Assembly (NCBI GenBank): GCA_963781105.1
Contig: CAWAED010000009.1
Location: forward strand, 129,376-193,375
Direction of reading: 5' to 3'
Origin: Palsa-295 sp963781105
Lineage (GTDB): Bacteria > Acidobacteriota > Terriglobia > Acidiferrales > UBA7541
DNA: 64,000 bases
Position numbers and translations under genes: made by a program. This document shows positions 25,785 to 36,100 of the stretch, in pieces (the first letter of the stretch is position 1; every line of letters starts with the position of its first letter). The notes beneath the pieces are model-generated. The model was not told the origin of the DNA and made no database searches. It saw only the letters and a list, made by a program, of their open reading frames with translations.

Positions 25785-26327
25785 ATGACGCCGGAGATGG
25801 ACCCAATCGACTGGTCGACCTCGTACTCGCAGTATTTGGCACGATCGGCGGCGATCTCCGCGCGAACTCTGAATCTCTACCAACTGGCTTTGGAACGGGT
25901 GTCAAGAGGCGACCTGCCGGCGACGATTTTCCAGGATCATTTTCCGATTTTTGCGGTTACTCACGGAGCCGAATTCACGAATCGGTTCGCCGAGGTTGGC
26001 TCGCGGTTTTTGAGCGACCTTGTGCGGCTTGGCTCCAGCTTTTCGCAGCAGCCACCAGAGGTCGGCGGCCCGGCCGTGGAATTTGAAAGTGTCCCGCCAC
26101 GATTCGATCCTTCGAACCCCATGCGGTGGTATGAGCAGATTGCCGAATACGTGGGACAGTTGAACGCGCGTGCGGTCAACGCTTACCGGCGAGCATCGCG
26201 TCGAATCCATCAGGAGCATCCTTCTGGATTGCAGCATTGCTCGCGGGCGGTGTGCGCCAAGGCACGCCGCCACACGCCGCACGCTAAGCTTGACAATTCG
26301 TCGGCGCGAGCCATAATTCGCGCGTGA
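25785..26327 (+). CDS. Phasin-like small protein, C-terminus probably disrupted
   Basis: 180 residues. The first ~135 read as an amphipathic helical protein (SYSQYLARSAAISARTLNLY, FAEVGSRFLSDLVRLGSSF, WYEQIAEYVGQLNARAVNAY) reminiscent of phasins or other granule- and membrane-surface helical proteins. After about RRASRRIHQE the composition switches to Arg/His/Cys-rich sequence with no structure, as expected from a frame continuing past a broken gene end. The transferred GC-rich block begins ~100 bp later, so the original 3' end may have been lost. Family assignment is tentative. Confidence 0.5.
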   Translation: MTPEMDPIDWSTSYSQYLARSAAISARTLNLYQLALERVSRGDLPATIFQDHFPIFAVTHGAEFTNRFAEVGSRFLSDLVRLGSSFSQQPPEVGGPAVEFESVPPRFDPSNPMRWYEQIAEYVGQLNARAVNAYRRASRRIHQEHPSGLQHCSRAVCAKARRHTPHAKLDNSSARAIIRA

Positions 26328-26402
26328 TAGGGAGGCTAATCTGCGCTGTGGCAGGGGGCGGGTCTGAGAACGGGGCTTCCGTTAACTCGGGACACCCGTC
26401 TG

Positions 26403-26434
26403 ATGCGTCCTATCGTCAATGCGTCCTATCGTCG
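26403..26434. repeat. Tandem 16-bp duplication at the left border of the GC-rich block
   Basis: ATGCGTCCTATCGTCA is followed directly by ATGCGTCCTATCGTCG. It lies exactly where base composition changes to the GC-rich block and just upstream of a truncated coding fragment, so it probably marks an insertion or recombination scar. Confidence 0.7.
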
Positions 26435-26436
26435 CC

Positions 26437-26545
26437 CCTCGCCAAATGGGCGAATCCCGGGTGGATCGGGTTCCACACGCCGGACGAGTTCCGCCACCCC
26501 TTCCTCGACGCGGGGTTCGCGCGGGCCGCGTGGATCGATCTGTAA
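26437..26545 (+). pseudogene. 3' fragment of an unidentified gene at the block border
   Basis: In-frame codons ending at TAA 26545 give LAKWANPGWIGFHTPDEF, then RHPFLDAGFARAAWIDL. This looks like a genuine protein C-terminus and shares the GC-rich codon use of the three large genes that follow. Upstream of 26437 the frame becomes nonsense at the 16-bp tandem duplication. I infer that a fourth gene of the operon was cut off here. Function unknown. Confidence 0.55.
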
Positions 26546-26610
26546 CCCGGATTCGGGCTCGCGATCGGCCAGACGCCGCATAGCACGCCAGTGCACAGCG
26601 CGCCATCGCC

Positions 26611-29600
26611 ATGAAAGCGTTTGGGATTCCTCGGTTCGACCCTGACGCCAAGGGCATCCATCTGCTCTGGACGTGGCCGGACGTGCTGCCGATCTCGACG
26701 CACGGATACGACATCCAACGCCTCGCATATCGCCAAAAGGATTGGCGCCAGCAGTGCGAGACGATCACACGCGTCATGATCGATCTCTTGCTGCTCCTCG
26801 GCGAGATCCCGGCGCCGCTGGGACCGCTCCGATTGCAAACGGGGGCCACATTCAGCCGGGTGTGGGACCCGTCCCTTGGTGGCCCCACGCTCAGCTCCTG
26901 GCACTCGGCCGTCTACGGCGCCGCCAGCTACGAGGCGCCGTCGTTCGATCTGCTCGCGCAAGAGCTGACCGAGCCCACGGACCGCGTCACGGTGGAGGGC
27001 GCGAGCAAGCAGCCGATCCTGGTCATCGCGCTCTCGGGTGGCAAGAGCGTGGCTGTTGGCGTGGGCGACGGGACCCAGTCTGTGGTGCTGACCGCGCCGT
27101 CGATCGATACGATCCTCATCTACTTCCAGTCGGCGCGGCTCATCGACGAGCTCACGATCTGCGTCGCGCAGTCGCTCGTGACCGACGCCGAGTGGGCGAA
27201 GGCCCCGTATATCGTGAAGGGGCTCACCCTCCCGATTCATGAGGCCGATCCGTCGCTCACGACAGGGACGGCCGAGTACGCGGCGGCAAAGCATCGATTG
27301 GTAGGGACGGAGACCCTGAGTCAAGGCGACTTCGACGCGTTCGTGGCCACGGTGCGCAGGCCTGTCGCGGCGACCACCTTGGGGCGAAGCGGTCAGCGCG
27401 TCGTCCTCGCGCGCCCCGACACCACACAGGCGTACGAGGAGCTGACGCTCAACCATCAGCTCTCGGTCCTGATCATGCATCCGAAGCTGCGCCGCGTCCT
27501 CGGGTTCGGCTTCGCCGATCGCAAGGGACTGACCGACGGATCGACGTACCTCTACCGAATCACTGGTCGGTTCGATGCGGCGGATCTGTCAGACACGATC
27601 TACGATTTCCACCTCGTGCCGTCGGGGACGGTGCTGCCCGCGGCATTCACTATCGGCGCGCTCGGCGTGCGGTTTCCGACCCCGGTGACCGTCGTGCTCG
27701 ACCCGGTGCCGTCGGCCACCAATCTGCAGGACACCAGCCGGCGCGGCGTAGCGATACCGACCAACAGCGCCGACGCGTCCTGGCTGTTGCCGTCGCTCGA
27801 TACATGGAGCGCCGTCTTCGATTTCCCAGCGCTCGTCACCAAAGTGATTCTCGACGTCGGCGCCGATCATTCGTTCAGCTACGCGGGCGGGATGGCCTGG
27901 AGCTGGCCGCTGGTTGCTACCCTGCAGCCCGTGCCCGCGCAACCGTTCGCCGAGTTGGACTTCGCGCAGCCGATCTCGCAACTGCGCCTGTCGGGCGCGG
28001 GCGCGTTGTACGCCATACGCGTCCCGTCAGGCGCGAGCGGGACCATCGACGTGTACGCGGTGACCCCGCCGATCACCTACGCGCCCGAGCCGCTCCCGGT
28101 GCCACCGGTGCCGTTCACCATCGAGAACCTGCAAGAACCCCTCGCAACGTTGACCGGGCCGATCGACGAATCGACACCGGTGCAGCCACGACCGCCGGTC
28201 GGCATGAAACTCAACTGGCTCCCCGCGACGGTTGGCGGCATCCCGATCTGGCCTGACGACATCGATGCCGGCCCACCGTTGGACTCGATCGCGTACGTCA
28301 TCGATCATCGGACGGTCGTCCCGCCGTCGACCTACGGATCGTGGGAGCCGATCCAGGGCGGGGACAATCTGACGGTCGGCTCACGAGACGACGTCGCGCC
28401 CGATGTGCCGCTCGTTTATGGCTGTGACCTCGCTGTCGTGTTTCCCGAGGTGCGGCCGCGCTCGGCCGACGCCGGAGTGGCGTTGCACCTCAGCGACGTG
28501 TTCGGACAGACCGATCCGAGCACCGGCGAAGAACGGCCCGCCCAGCCGCTCGGCTCCTGGCATCAGTATCAGATTCGATCGATGGACGCCGTCGGACGCG
28601 TCGGGACGCTGGCCACACTTTCCAACATCGAGCGCCTCGAGACACACCTGCCGCCGCCACTCCCGGTCGGGCCACAGCCCGAGCCGCCCCTCGATTCCAA
28701 CGGGCTGCTGACGGCGCCGCTCGGGCCGCGGGCCCGCGCCATTCTCAAGGGCGCGCCTGGGCTGACCGCGGACGACATCGCCCTCCTGGGCACGCACAAC
28801 AATGCCATCCTGCTCGAGTGGGGCTGGCGACAGCAGGAACGCGACGTCGACCCGGCCACGACCGAGTTCCGCGTCTACTCGACCGCGCCGCTCGACACCG
28901 TGCACGCGTCGGTCACGAGCGTCGTCTCGGCGTCGCCAAACTGGCAACTCGCCGTGACGACCGATCTCCCGCTGGTCGCCAGTGAGCTCGCCGGGCAATG
29001 GATCACCAGCAACAACTATCCGTTCCAGGTGGTCGACAACGGCGCCGGCACGAATACGACGATCAAGGTGGCCGCCTCGACGCTGAGCACCACGACCCCG
29101 GTGATCGGGCCCATCGTCTTTGGCCGACCGCTGCAGCCGCTCCATCAGCGGCCGGCAGGCTGGGACCAGCGCGTGGCCATCTATCCGCTGACGTCGGCGG
29201 ACACATACCAGCACGTGTTCTACGACGTGTTCTCGCTCAGCCCCTCGCAACCCCGAGGCGCGCTGTGGGTCGGCGTGTCCGCGGCAGACGGTCAGCCATA
29301 TGTGCCCGACGAGCGCACCTCGGGGCCCAACGCCAATCGGCCCGGCAACGAGAGCGCGATCGCGACCTGCACGATCGGCGTCCGCTACCACGGCCAGCCC
29401 GTGTTCGCCGTTCCGCCGCCCCTGGGCGACGTGCCGGAGGTCGTCACCGACGAGCCCACTGGTCGCCAGGTGCTGGCGTCGCTCGACCTCACCGCGCTGC
29501 TGGGCGGCGCGCTGCCCACTGGCGCACCGATCGCCATCGAGCGCTGCTCATCCGACGACATCACGTCGGCGTTGTCCGTCGTCGCCAACGCGGTGACGCT

Positions 29601-30339
29601 GACCCACGCCGACGGCACGCAGGAAACGATCGCCTTCGCCAATCCCGGTGACGAAGCCGCGGTCCTGGCCACGCTCTCGTCCGCCAACCCCCAGACACTC
29701 GCCAACCGATATCTGCTCCACATAGTGGTCGCGTCCAGCGATCCGCTGGCCTTCTTTACGAGACTGAGCGCCAACATCGATCGGGTCGGTCCGTTCGATG
29801 ACCGGCTCCCGCCAAAACCGGGGCGGTTCTTCTACTGTGTCCGCGCGGCGGACACGCTGGGTCACGTGTCGGACGGTGGCGCCATCCTCCCCGTCGTGGT
29901 GAGGGTCCCGTCGGTCGCCGCCGGCGCGACGCCGCGACTCAAATCGCTGAGCACGACCAACACCAGCGTGTCCTTGACGGTCACCGTGCCGAGCGATGCC
30001 GACACCGTGCACGCGCTCCTCTTTGCCGACATTACGCCAGCGGGCACGAATCCGTCGCCGCAAGGCGAGGCCGACCTGCTGCGCATCCCCAATCGCCGGG
30101 ATCTGTACCCGACCGATGGCATTCGTCTCCAACTGTCCGATGGCACGCTGCTGGCGCCGGTGCTGGCCAAAGCGCTGAGCGACCCGGATGTCACGGTCGC
30201 CACCGACGGCTCGCGCGTGGCCACGCTCACGATCCCGGCCACGAAGGGACAGTGGGACACGCTGTGGTGTTTCACCATGACCACTGATGGCGTGCCGTCG
30301 GCCGCGTGCGGACCGTTCAGCACAGGAGTCGGCGCATGA
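26611..30339 (+). CDS. Giant beta-rich protein of unknown function (first gene of three-gene block)
   Basis: 1242 residues from ATG 26611; an in-frame TAG lies 27 bases upstream so no earlier ATG exists. There is no signal peptide and no obvious membrane helix. The sequence is rich in beta-strand-type Val/Thr/Asp segments separated by Pro-rich linkers (YAPEPLPVPPVPF, LPPPLPVGPQPEPPLD). It contains fibronectin-III-like stretches near the end of the first half (GSWHQYQIRSMDAVGRVG) and near the C-terminus (RFFYCVRAADTLGHVSDGG). I do not recognise a catalytic motif. Its stop overlaps the start of the phospholipase-D-like gene (ATGA). Codon use is much more GC-biased than in flanking genes, suggesting transfer. 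Confidence 0.8.
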   Translation: MKAFGIPRFDPDAKGIHLLWTWPDVLPISTHGYDIQRLAYRQKDWRQQCETITRVMIDLLLLLGEIPAPLGPLRLQTGATFSRVWDPSLGGPTLSSWHSAVYGAASYEAPSFDLLAQELTEPTDRVTVEGASKQPILVIALSGGKSVAVGVGDGTQSVVLTAPSIDTILIYFQSARLIDELTICVAQSLVTDAEWAKAPYIVKGLTLPIHEADPSLTTGTAEYAAAKHRLVGTETLSQGDFDAFVATVRRPVAATTLGRSGQRVVLARPDTTQAYEELTLNHQLSVLIMHPKLRRVLGFGFADRKGLTDGSTYLYRITGRFDAADLSDTIYDFHLVPSGTVLPAAFTIGALGVRFPTPVTVVLDPVPSATNLQDTSRRGVAIPTNSADASWLLPSLDTWSAVFDFPALVTKVILDVGADHSFSYAGGMAWSWPLVATLQPVPAQPFAELDFAQPISQLRLSGAGALYAIRVPSGASGTIDVYAVTPPITYAPEPLPVPPVPFTIENLQEPLATLTGPIDESTPVQPRPPVGMKLNWLPATVGGIPIWPDDIDAGPPLDSIAYVIDHRTVVPPSTYGSWEPIQGGDNLTVGSRDDVAPDVPLVYGCDLAVVFPEVRPRSADAGVALHLSDVFGQTDPSTGEERPAQPLGSWHQYQIRSMDAVGRVGTLATLSNIERLETHLPPPLPVGPQPEPPLDSNGLLTAPLGPRARAILKGAPGLTADDIALLGTHNNAILLEWGWRQQERDVDPATTEFRVYSTAPLDTVHASVTSVVSASPNWQLAVTTDLPLVASELAGQWITSNNYPFQVVDNGAGTNTTIKVAASTLSTTTPVIGPIVFGRPLQPLHQRPAGWDQRVAIYPLTSADTYQHVFYDVFSLSPSQPRGALWVGVSAADGQPYVPDERTSGPNANRPGNESAIATCTIGVRYHGQPVFAVPPPLGDVPEVVTDEPTGRQVLASLDLTALLGGALPTGAPIAIERCSSDDITSALSVVANAVTLTHADGTQETIAFANPGDEAAVLATLSSANPQTLANRYLLHIVVASSDPLAFFTRLSANIDRVGPFDDRLPPKPGRFFYCVRAADTLGHVSDGGAILPVVVRVPSVAAGATPRLKSLSTTNTSVSLTVTVPSDADTVHALLFADITPAGTNPSPQGEADLLRIPNRRDLYPTDGIRLQLSDGTLLAPVLAKALSDPDVTVATDGSRVATLTIPATKGQWDTLWCFTMTTDGVPSAACGPFSTGVGA

Positions 30340-33185
30340 CGACGTTTATTACGCCCGTCATGCACGGCGTCGCCATGCAGCGCCTGACCCCATCGGTGCC
30401 CGTGCCGGTCGGCACGACGCCCGCGCTTCGGTTTGCGGGCGACCCGCTCATGTGGATCGGCCTCCCCCCGGGCACGGCGATCGCCGCGTTTGCCACGGGC
30501 GGCATCGTGCAGACAACGGCCGCGACCGTGCCGGGACTGTCCACCTCGCCGTGCACGATCTTCCAGCTGTCACCGCTGCCACAGATGAACATGATGGCGT
30601 TCAACGACATCCAGGGTGGACTGCCGGTCCAGATGGTCATCCTGATGGGGACGGTGAGCACTCCGGCGACCGATGACATGCTCGTGGCCGGCGCCACCCT
30701 GGCGACCGCACCCGGTGTAGGCACATCGACCGTGTTCCTGTCGTTCGCCTTTCAGGATCGCATGTGTCGGGATCCGCTCAGCTGGGCGGAGGCGATCGCC
30801 GCGAGCAACGCCTGCGACACCGCGTGGGGCCAGTTCGTCCTCGATCTGGCCGCATTGCCCAACGCGCGCAACCTGCGCGTGCTGGATCACCGCGGCGTTC
30901 CGATGACGACTGGCACTCTCTCCGTCGCCATCGACGCCGGCGCGCCGCAGACCGTGACCCTCACGACCGACGGAGACACGGGGATCGCCGTCCCCGCCGC
31001 GTCGCAGGCGACGGTCGTCGCCTCCGGGATGACGAACCCTATCGTGGCGGCGCTGGACGTGCCGTCGACGGCGGCATTCGACGCCTTCGCCAATGCCGGA
31101 CTCCAGCTCCCACCCGGCAAGCGGATCGTCCAGCTGCTCGATGCGGATCTCTGGCTGAAGGCGCCCGACACCGGTGTGCAGGTGGCGCGGTGGCACGCGA
31201 ACAGCAACATCGAAACGATCCAGGAAGGGAACCCATACTTCGCGCGGCTCGTCACCGACATCCGGAGCGCCAAGCCGTCGGGCGGCAACCCCGCTGGCGC
31301 CGTGGGCCTCGCCGGCTGGGCATTCGTGAAGGGCAGCTTGCGGGACAGCTCCGTCGACTGGCCACTGGTCCCCGGCGATGGCACGACGACGATCCTCAAC
31401 CTGATCACCGAGCTGCATAGCGCCGGCGTCGATGTGCACCTGCTCGTCAACCGATTCCTGCAATGGAACGTCCCGACGATCGATGATGCGGGCTTCATCG
31501 TCCCGATCCTCTTCGTCGTCTACGCCGCGCTGTCGCCGCTCCAGCTGCTGCTCAAGCTCCAGACGGATCCGGCCGGATACGTCGTCGGATTTCTTATGGT
31601 CGAGGCGCTGACCGCCGTGCTGGCCTCCGGCGCGACGGAGTATCTGGCCGAGACGGAGCTCGAGTTTTCAAAGCCGCTCATGGACGCGCTGCAAGCGCTA
31701 GACCCGACGATCGCGACCTGGACACCGTACCCCTGCGCCTTCTCGGACAATCCACTGGTGACGGTGCCCCCGACGATCCTGGGCGTCACGCTCGACGACG
31801 TCAATCACATCGGGGTGTACCACCAGAAATACGTCATCGTCAAGCCGGCGAGCGGTGACGTCTTTGGGTACCTGGGCGGGATTGACATCAACTCCGACCG
31901 GCCCGACACGACGATCCACCGCGCCGAGCACCCGTTTCATGATGTGCAGGTCCGCCTGACCGGTCCGGCGGTCATTGAACTCATTCGCTCGTACGTCGAA
32001 CGGGCGACCCTCCACAGCGCGCCGATTCCGATTCCACTCCCCGCGGCCGGCAGCATCGGCAACGCCGGATCGCACGTCGTGCAGATCGCCCGCACGTACT
32101 TCGCGCCCAAGTCCGGGAGTCCCACTCCGGCATTGACGTTTGCGCCGGCGGGTGAGACGACGAGCACGCGAACGATCATCGCAGCCATCCAGCAGGCCAA
32201 GGACTTCATCTATATAGAAGACCAGTATTTCACCCCGTCGAACGCCTACGTGAATGCGCTCCTTGCCGCGGCGGACAACGGTGTGCAGGGCCTCATGATC
32301 ACGATGCCGGTCTCGACGGATCAGCCCTACGGCAGCATCCGGCGCGCCGATGTGCTGAATGCGCTCAGCGCCAAGTGGGGCGGGCGACTATCCACGGGCA
32401 TGCCGGTGCGCCGGTACCTCCACGAGATCCCGGGTCTGGTCACGAATCTGGGGCGCCTCTCTCTGGCTACTGACCTCGCGGCCGGGGCGACCACGGCGGT
32501 GTTGCAACCGGTCGGCCGTCTGCCGGCGCCGCCGTTCTGGGCGTTCATTGGCAATGAGCTCGTGCTCGTGTACGCGATTTCTGGCCCGCCCTCGACGACG
32601 TCACAGATGGTCGAGATCATCCGGCCGGGCGGCGCGCCCAGTTGGGGGGCCAAGCCGATCATGCACCCCGCCACGACGCCGGTCCTCGCGGTGCAGATCC
32701 CGGGGATCTATGTCCACGCCAAGGTCATGATCATCGACGACGTGTTCCTGTTCGTCGGGTCATCGAACGTCAATCGCCGCGGGCACTACCACGACGGCGA
32801 GATGAACTCGTTCACGATTCCCCAACGACTGCGGAGCGACCCCACCAACCCGGCCCGGATCCTTCGGTCGCACCTCATGGCCGAACATCTCGGCGTGTCG
32901 CCGGAGATGGGACAGTCGTTGTTCGCCGATCCCATTTCGGCGCTGCCGTATCTCAACACGACGACGTGGTACGAAGGCGCGCACCGTCAGCCCCTGAGCT
33001 TCTTCGGGTCGGCGCCTCCGGACGTGCCGATCGGCCCCTCGTCGTCGATCCCTGGGTTCCTGCTGCAGATCCTGATCGGGATCGCGAGAGAGACCGCCGG
33101 CAAGGCCGACGTCTGGCCGCTCATGGCCGATCCGACGACCATCCTCGACCCCACGGCGACGGTGTCGGGACCGGAGTATCCGTGA
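30336..33185 (+). CDS. Phospholipase D-like protein with two HKD motifs
   Basis: 949 residues from ATG 30336, chosen for the ATGA overlap with the previous stop; ORF extension to 30306 is unnecessary. HKD motif 1 is at ~496 (HQKYVIVKPASGD, then GGIDI) and motif 2 at ~794 (HAKVMIIDD, then GSSNVNRRG), the arrangement of phospholipase D / phosphatidyltransferase enzymes, which hydrolyse or transfer phosphodiester bonds. Intervening sequence contains FIYIEDQYFTPSNAYVNAL, typical of PLDs. The first ~300 residues are beta-rich and unassigned, much longer than in ordinary PLDs. There is no signal peptide. Gene 2 of a coupled three-gene block: the stop overlaps the next start (GTGA). Confidence 0.88.
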   Translation: MTTFITPVMHGVAMQRLTPSVPVPVGTTPALRFAGDPLMWIGLPPGTAIAAFATGGIVQTTAATVPGLSTSPCTIFQLSPLPQMNMMAFNDIQGGLPVQMVILMGTVSTPATDDMLVAGATLATAPGVGTSTVFLSFAFQDRMCRDPLSWAEAIAASNACDTAWGQFVLDLAALPNARNLRVLDHRGVPMTTGTLSVAIDAGAPQTVTLTTDGDTGIAVPAASQATVVASGMTNPIVAALDVPSTAAFDAFANAGLQLPPGKRIVQLLDADLWLKAPDTGVQVARWHANSNIETIQEGNPYFARLVTDIRSAKPSGGNPAGAVGLAGWAFVKGSLRDSSVDWPLVPGDGTTTILNLITELHSAGVDVHLLVNRFLQWNVPTIDDAGFIVPILFVVYAALSPLQLLLKLQTDPAGYVVGFLMVEALTAVLASGATEYLAETELEFSKPLMDALQALDPTIATWTPYPCAFSDNPLVTVPPTILGVTLDDVNHIGVYHQKYVIVKPASGDVFGYLGGIDINSDRPDTTIHRAEHPFHDVQVRLTGPAVIELIRSYVERATLHSAPIPIPLPAAGSIGNAGSHVVQIARTYFAPKSGSPTPALTFAPAGETTSTRTIIAAIQQAKDFIYIEDQYFTPSNAYVNALLAAADNGVQGLMITMPVSTDQPYGSIRRADVLNALSAKWGGRLSTGMPVRRYLHEIPGLVTNLGRLSLATDLAAGATTAVLQPVGRLPAPPFWAFIGNELVLVYAISGPPSTTSQMVEIIRPGGAPSWGAKPIMHPATTPVLAVQIPGIYVHAKVMIIDDVFLFVGSSNVNRRGHYHDGEMNSFTIPQRLRSDPTNPARILRSHLMAEHLGVSPEMGQSLFADPISALPYLNTTTWYEGAHRQPLSFFGSAPPDVPIGPSSSIPGFLLQILIGIARETAGKADVWPLMADPTTILDPTATVSGPEYP

Positions 33186-36100
33186 AGATCAGCTTCTTCG
33201 ATCTCCTGGGCATCGATCCCGCCGCCGCCGATCGTGCGGGTGCCGCCGCGGCGCTCTGGCCGAGCACGATGGTCTCGATGACGCAGGGCCTGCACTCGAA
33301 CAACGATTCGTTACCGATCGTCAACAATCTCCAGCAGGGGTTGACGTTCACGAACGTGCGTCCGGGCGTGGATCCCGCCGCGAACTTTGACACCACCCCG
33401 GGGCAGATCGCCTTTGCCGCCGACATGTCCGTGACCGGCGCCCCCGCGACGTCACAGCCGTTCTATCTGGGCGCCATGCCCGATGTCGGGATCCAGCTAC
33501 AGGTCACCGATGCCGCCCATCCCGCCAAGGTCTTCTTCGCCTGCGATGGCCGCGGATGGGAACTGATCATCGACAAGCTCCCGGTCGCCGTGTTTCTCAA
33601 AGAGGGGACGGCGACCGCGCTGGCCAGTCCGCCCGTGCAGGTGGGGGATTTCGACCCGACCGATATCGACAGTTTCGCCTACACGTTGAACGACGACACG
33701 CAGCCCGCCGAACTCGACATGCTCGTGCGAATCCAGGTGACGACCGCAGGCGAGGTCATCATCGAGCCGACGGTGCCGATTTCGCTGGGCCCCTGCCGCT
33801 GGCTCGGGATTCCGGCCAAGGCGGTCTACGACATCCTGCTCATCCCCTCGCCCAATCGCCGCGACTACTACGAATGGGCGCACAACGACCTGGATTCGTT
33901 CTTCTCCAATCCGCCCGTCAAAGGCGCGCTCGGGTTTCGCAGCATCGACATCGATCTCTCGCAGTCGCCGTTCACCGACCTCCGCAATCGGTTGCAGACG
34001 GGAGCGGTGAACGTCAGCACGCTCGAGCTCGTGATGGAAGATGTCGTCATCCCGCTCTTCGGCGTGCTCGGGCCGATCCCGTCGCACGGCACGTTCGGCT
34101 TTCGGCGGAAGATTACCGACCGGGGTGACATCCAGCAGGCGTATTCGTTCACCAATGCGCCGCTGCAGATCCCACTGTACTCCTCGAGCGGCCAGGGCGG
34201 TAATGGCGGCACGGCCCTCACGCTGGAAGTCGACGATTTCTTCTTTCAGACCGGCGACGTCAACGCCGTCGACCCGAACGACCAGCCGCAGGTCCTGTTC
34301 GACACCGCGCTGATCTACCAGACCACCAGCGGCCAAAAGATTGGCGCGACGGTCGGCGTCGACGCCGATTGGTTGCTCAACGCGGGCATCGTGCTCGATC
34401 CGACCACGACCCCGGCGCAGATGACGATCGCCGGGACCACAGTCGGGGTGGTCGGGATCAAGTTTGGCGTCTCGATCACCCGACTCGGCCAGAAGCTCGA
34501 TTTTAAGGACTGCTTCGAGCTGCTGGGCGATTTGTTCGTGTCCGGTCAACCGCCGGCCGCCGCCGGCGCGTTCCAGATCGCGTCGCTCACGGGGAAGCAA
34601 CTACAGATCGTGGTCCGCGATGTCGGCTGGAAGCTCGGCAACGTGTCGCTCGAAGGGCTGCAGATGCCCAACGGCATGCAGATCATCTTCGCCAAGATCG
34701 TCCACGTCATCATCGAAGAACTCGGGTGGGTCGAAGAGCCCAACGGGACGCCGTACTTCTCCTTCAGTGGCGGCGTGGCGATCGGCGCCGGCGGTGGACA
34801 GCGCACGACGCCTTCGGGCAACAGCTCGGACTCGTCGAGCAGTGGGTTTGGCATCCGAGTTAGGCGGCTGCGCTTCCGGTTGAACAGCGACGCGTCGCAG
34901 CCGCTGGTCAAGCTCGATGGCATTTTCCTGAACCTGAGCTACGGACCGGTGACGGTCGCCGGGTTTGGCTACATCAGCGACTACACCGATAGCGGCTGGG
35001 CGGTCGACGAGTGGGGCTTTGGTGTCAGCGTGTCGCTGGCGCTCGGGTTTGGGACGTTCCAGCTGGCGGCGGAGTTCGTAAAAGGCAGCCGAAAGAACAT
35101 CGCCACGCCATCGCAGCAGTTCGGGTATTTTCTCGCCGCTCTGTCAGTCGGATACATCCCCGCCGGACCGTTCGGCCTCTACGACGTCCGCGCCCTCGTC
35201 GCCGACAACATGGCGCCGAACCTCGATTCGACGTTCCCCGACGGCGAGGGGATGGCGTTGCTCAAGTGGCATCAGCAACATGACCAGGCGCTCAACTTCC
35301 CGGCGAATCGCACGCTCGCCGATTGGAACCCCGAGGACGGCGCCTTCTCGGTCGGGGTCGGGGTCGGATTCTCGTTCAATGGCGCTGGCGGCGCCATGCA
35401 CATCGACGTCTTCATTTTCGTCTCGAAGAGCGTGGCCGACACGGGCATCCTCATCGTCGGGGACCTGTACCTCCTGAAGAACCCGAAGCCGATCGCGTTC
35501 GTCGCCATCGAGTACGACATCAGCACGGGCAAGTTCGGCGTGATGATCGGCGTCAGCCTGAAGCTGAGCGACTTCGCGTCGGGCAGCGTCCCGTCGTGGC
35601 TGGCCAACATCGCCACATTGACCGGCTCCCTCTACGTCGGCAACCAGCCGTGGACGTTCGCCATCGGACAGCTGGCCGACCAGAGCACGTGGCTCACGCT
35701 CAAGATCGACTTCGACATCTGGGTGATGGTCGAAAAGGGGTTGATCGCGCTCTGCGTCCAGATCGTCGATGGCGGCCCGAAAGGCTTCGCTCTCGTCATT
35801 CAGATCACGGCGAGCGCGACGTGGGGGATCGGGGCGTTCATTCTGTTCGGCTCATTCGGCCTGATCATCGGCACGTGGAAGACGGGCTCCGATTCGAGCG
35901 GCGTGGAGTTCTGGATCCAGATCGGGTTCAAGATCAACCTATTCTTCATCTTCAGTTTTGGCGCCGAGATCGGGATGAAGATCACCTACCTCGGGAAGAC
36001 GCCGTGGTACATCACGCTGCATGGCGAAGTCAAGATCGACACGCCGTGGTTTCTGCCCGACGTCACGTTCGCCTTCGACAAGACCTGGCAGAGCCCGCAG

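Noticed and set aside
32642..33181. N-terminal extension of the 2109-residue protein
   Set aside because: Overlaps the phospholipase-D gene in another frame, is Arg/His-rich, and the GTGA overlap at 33182 provides a natural start.
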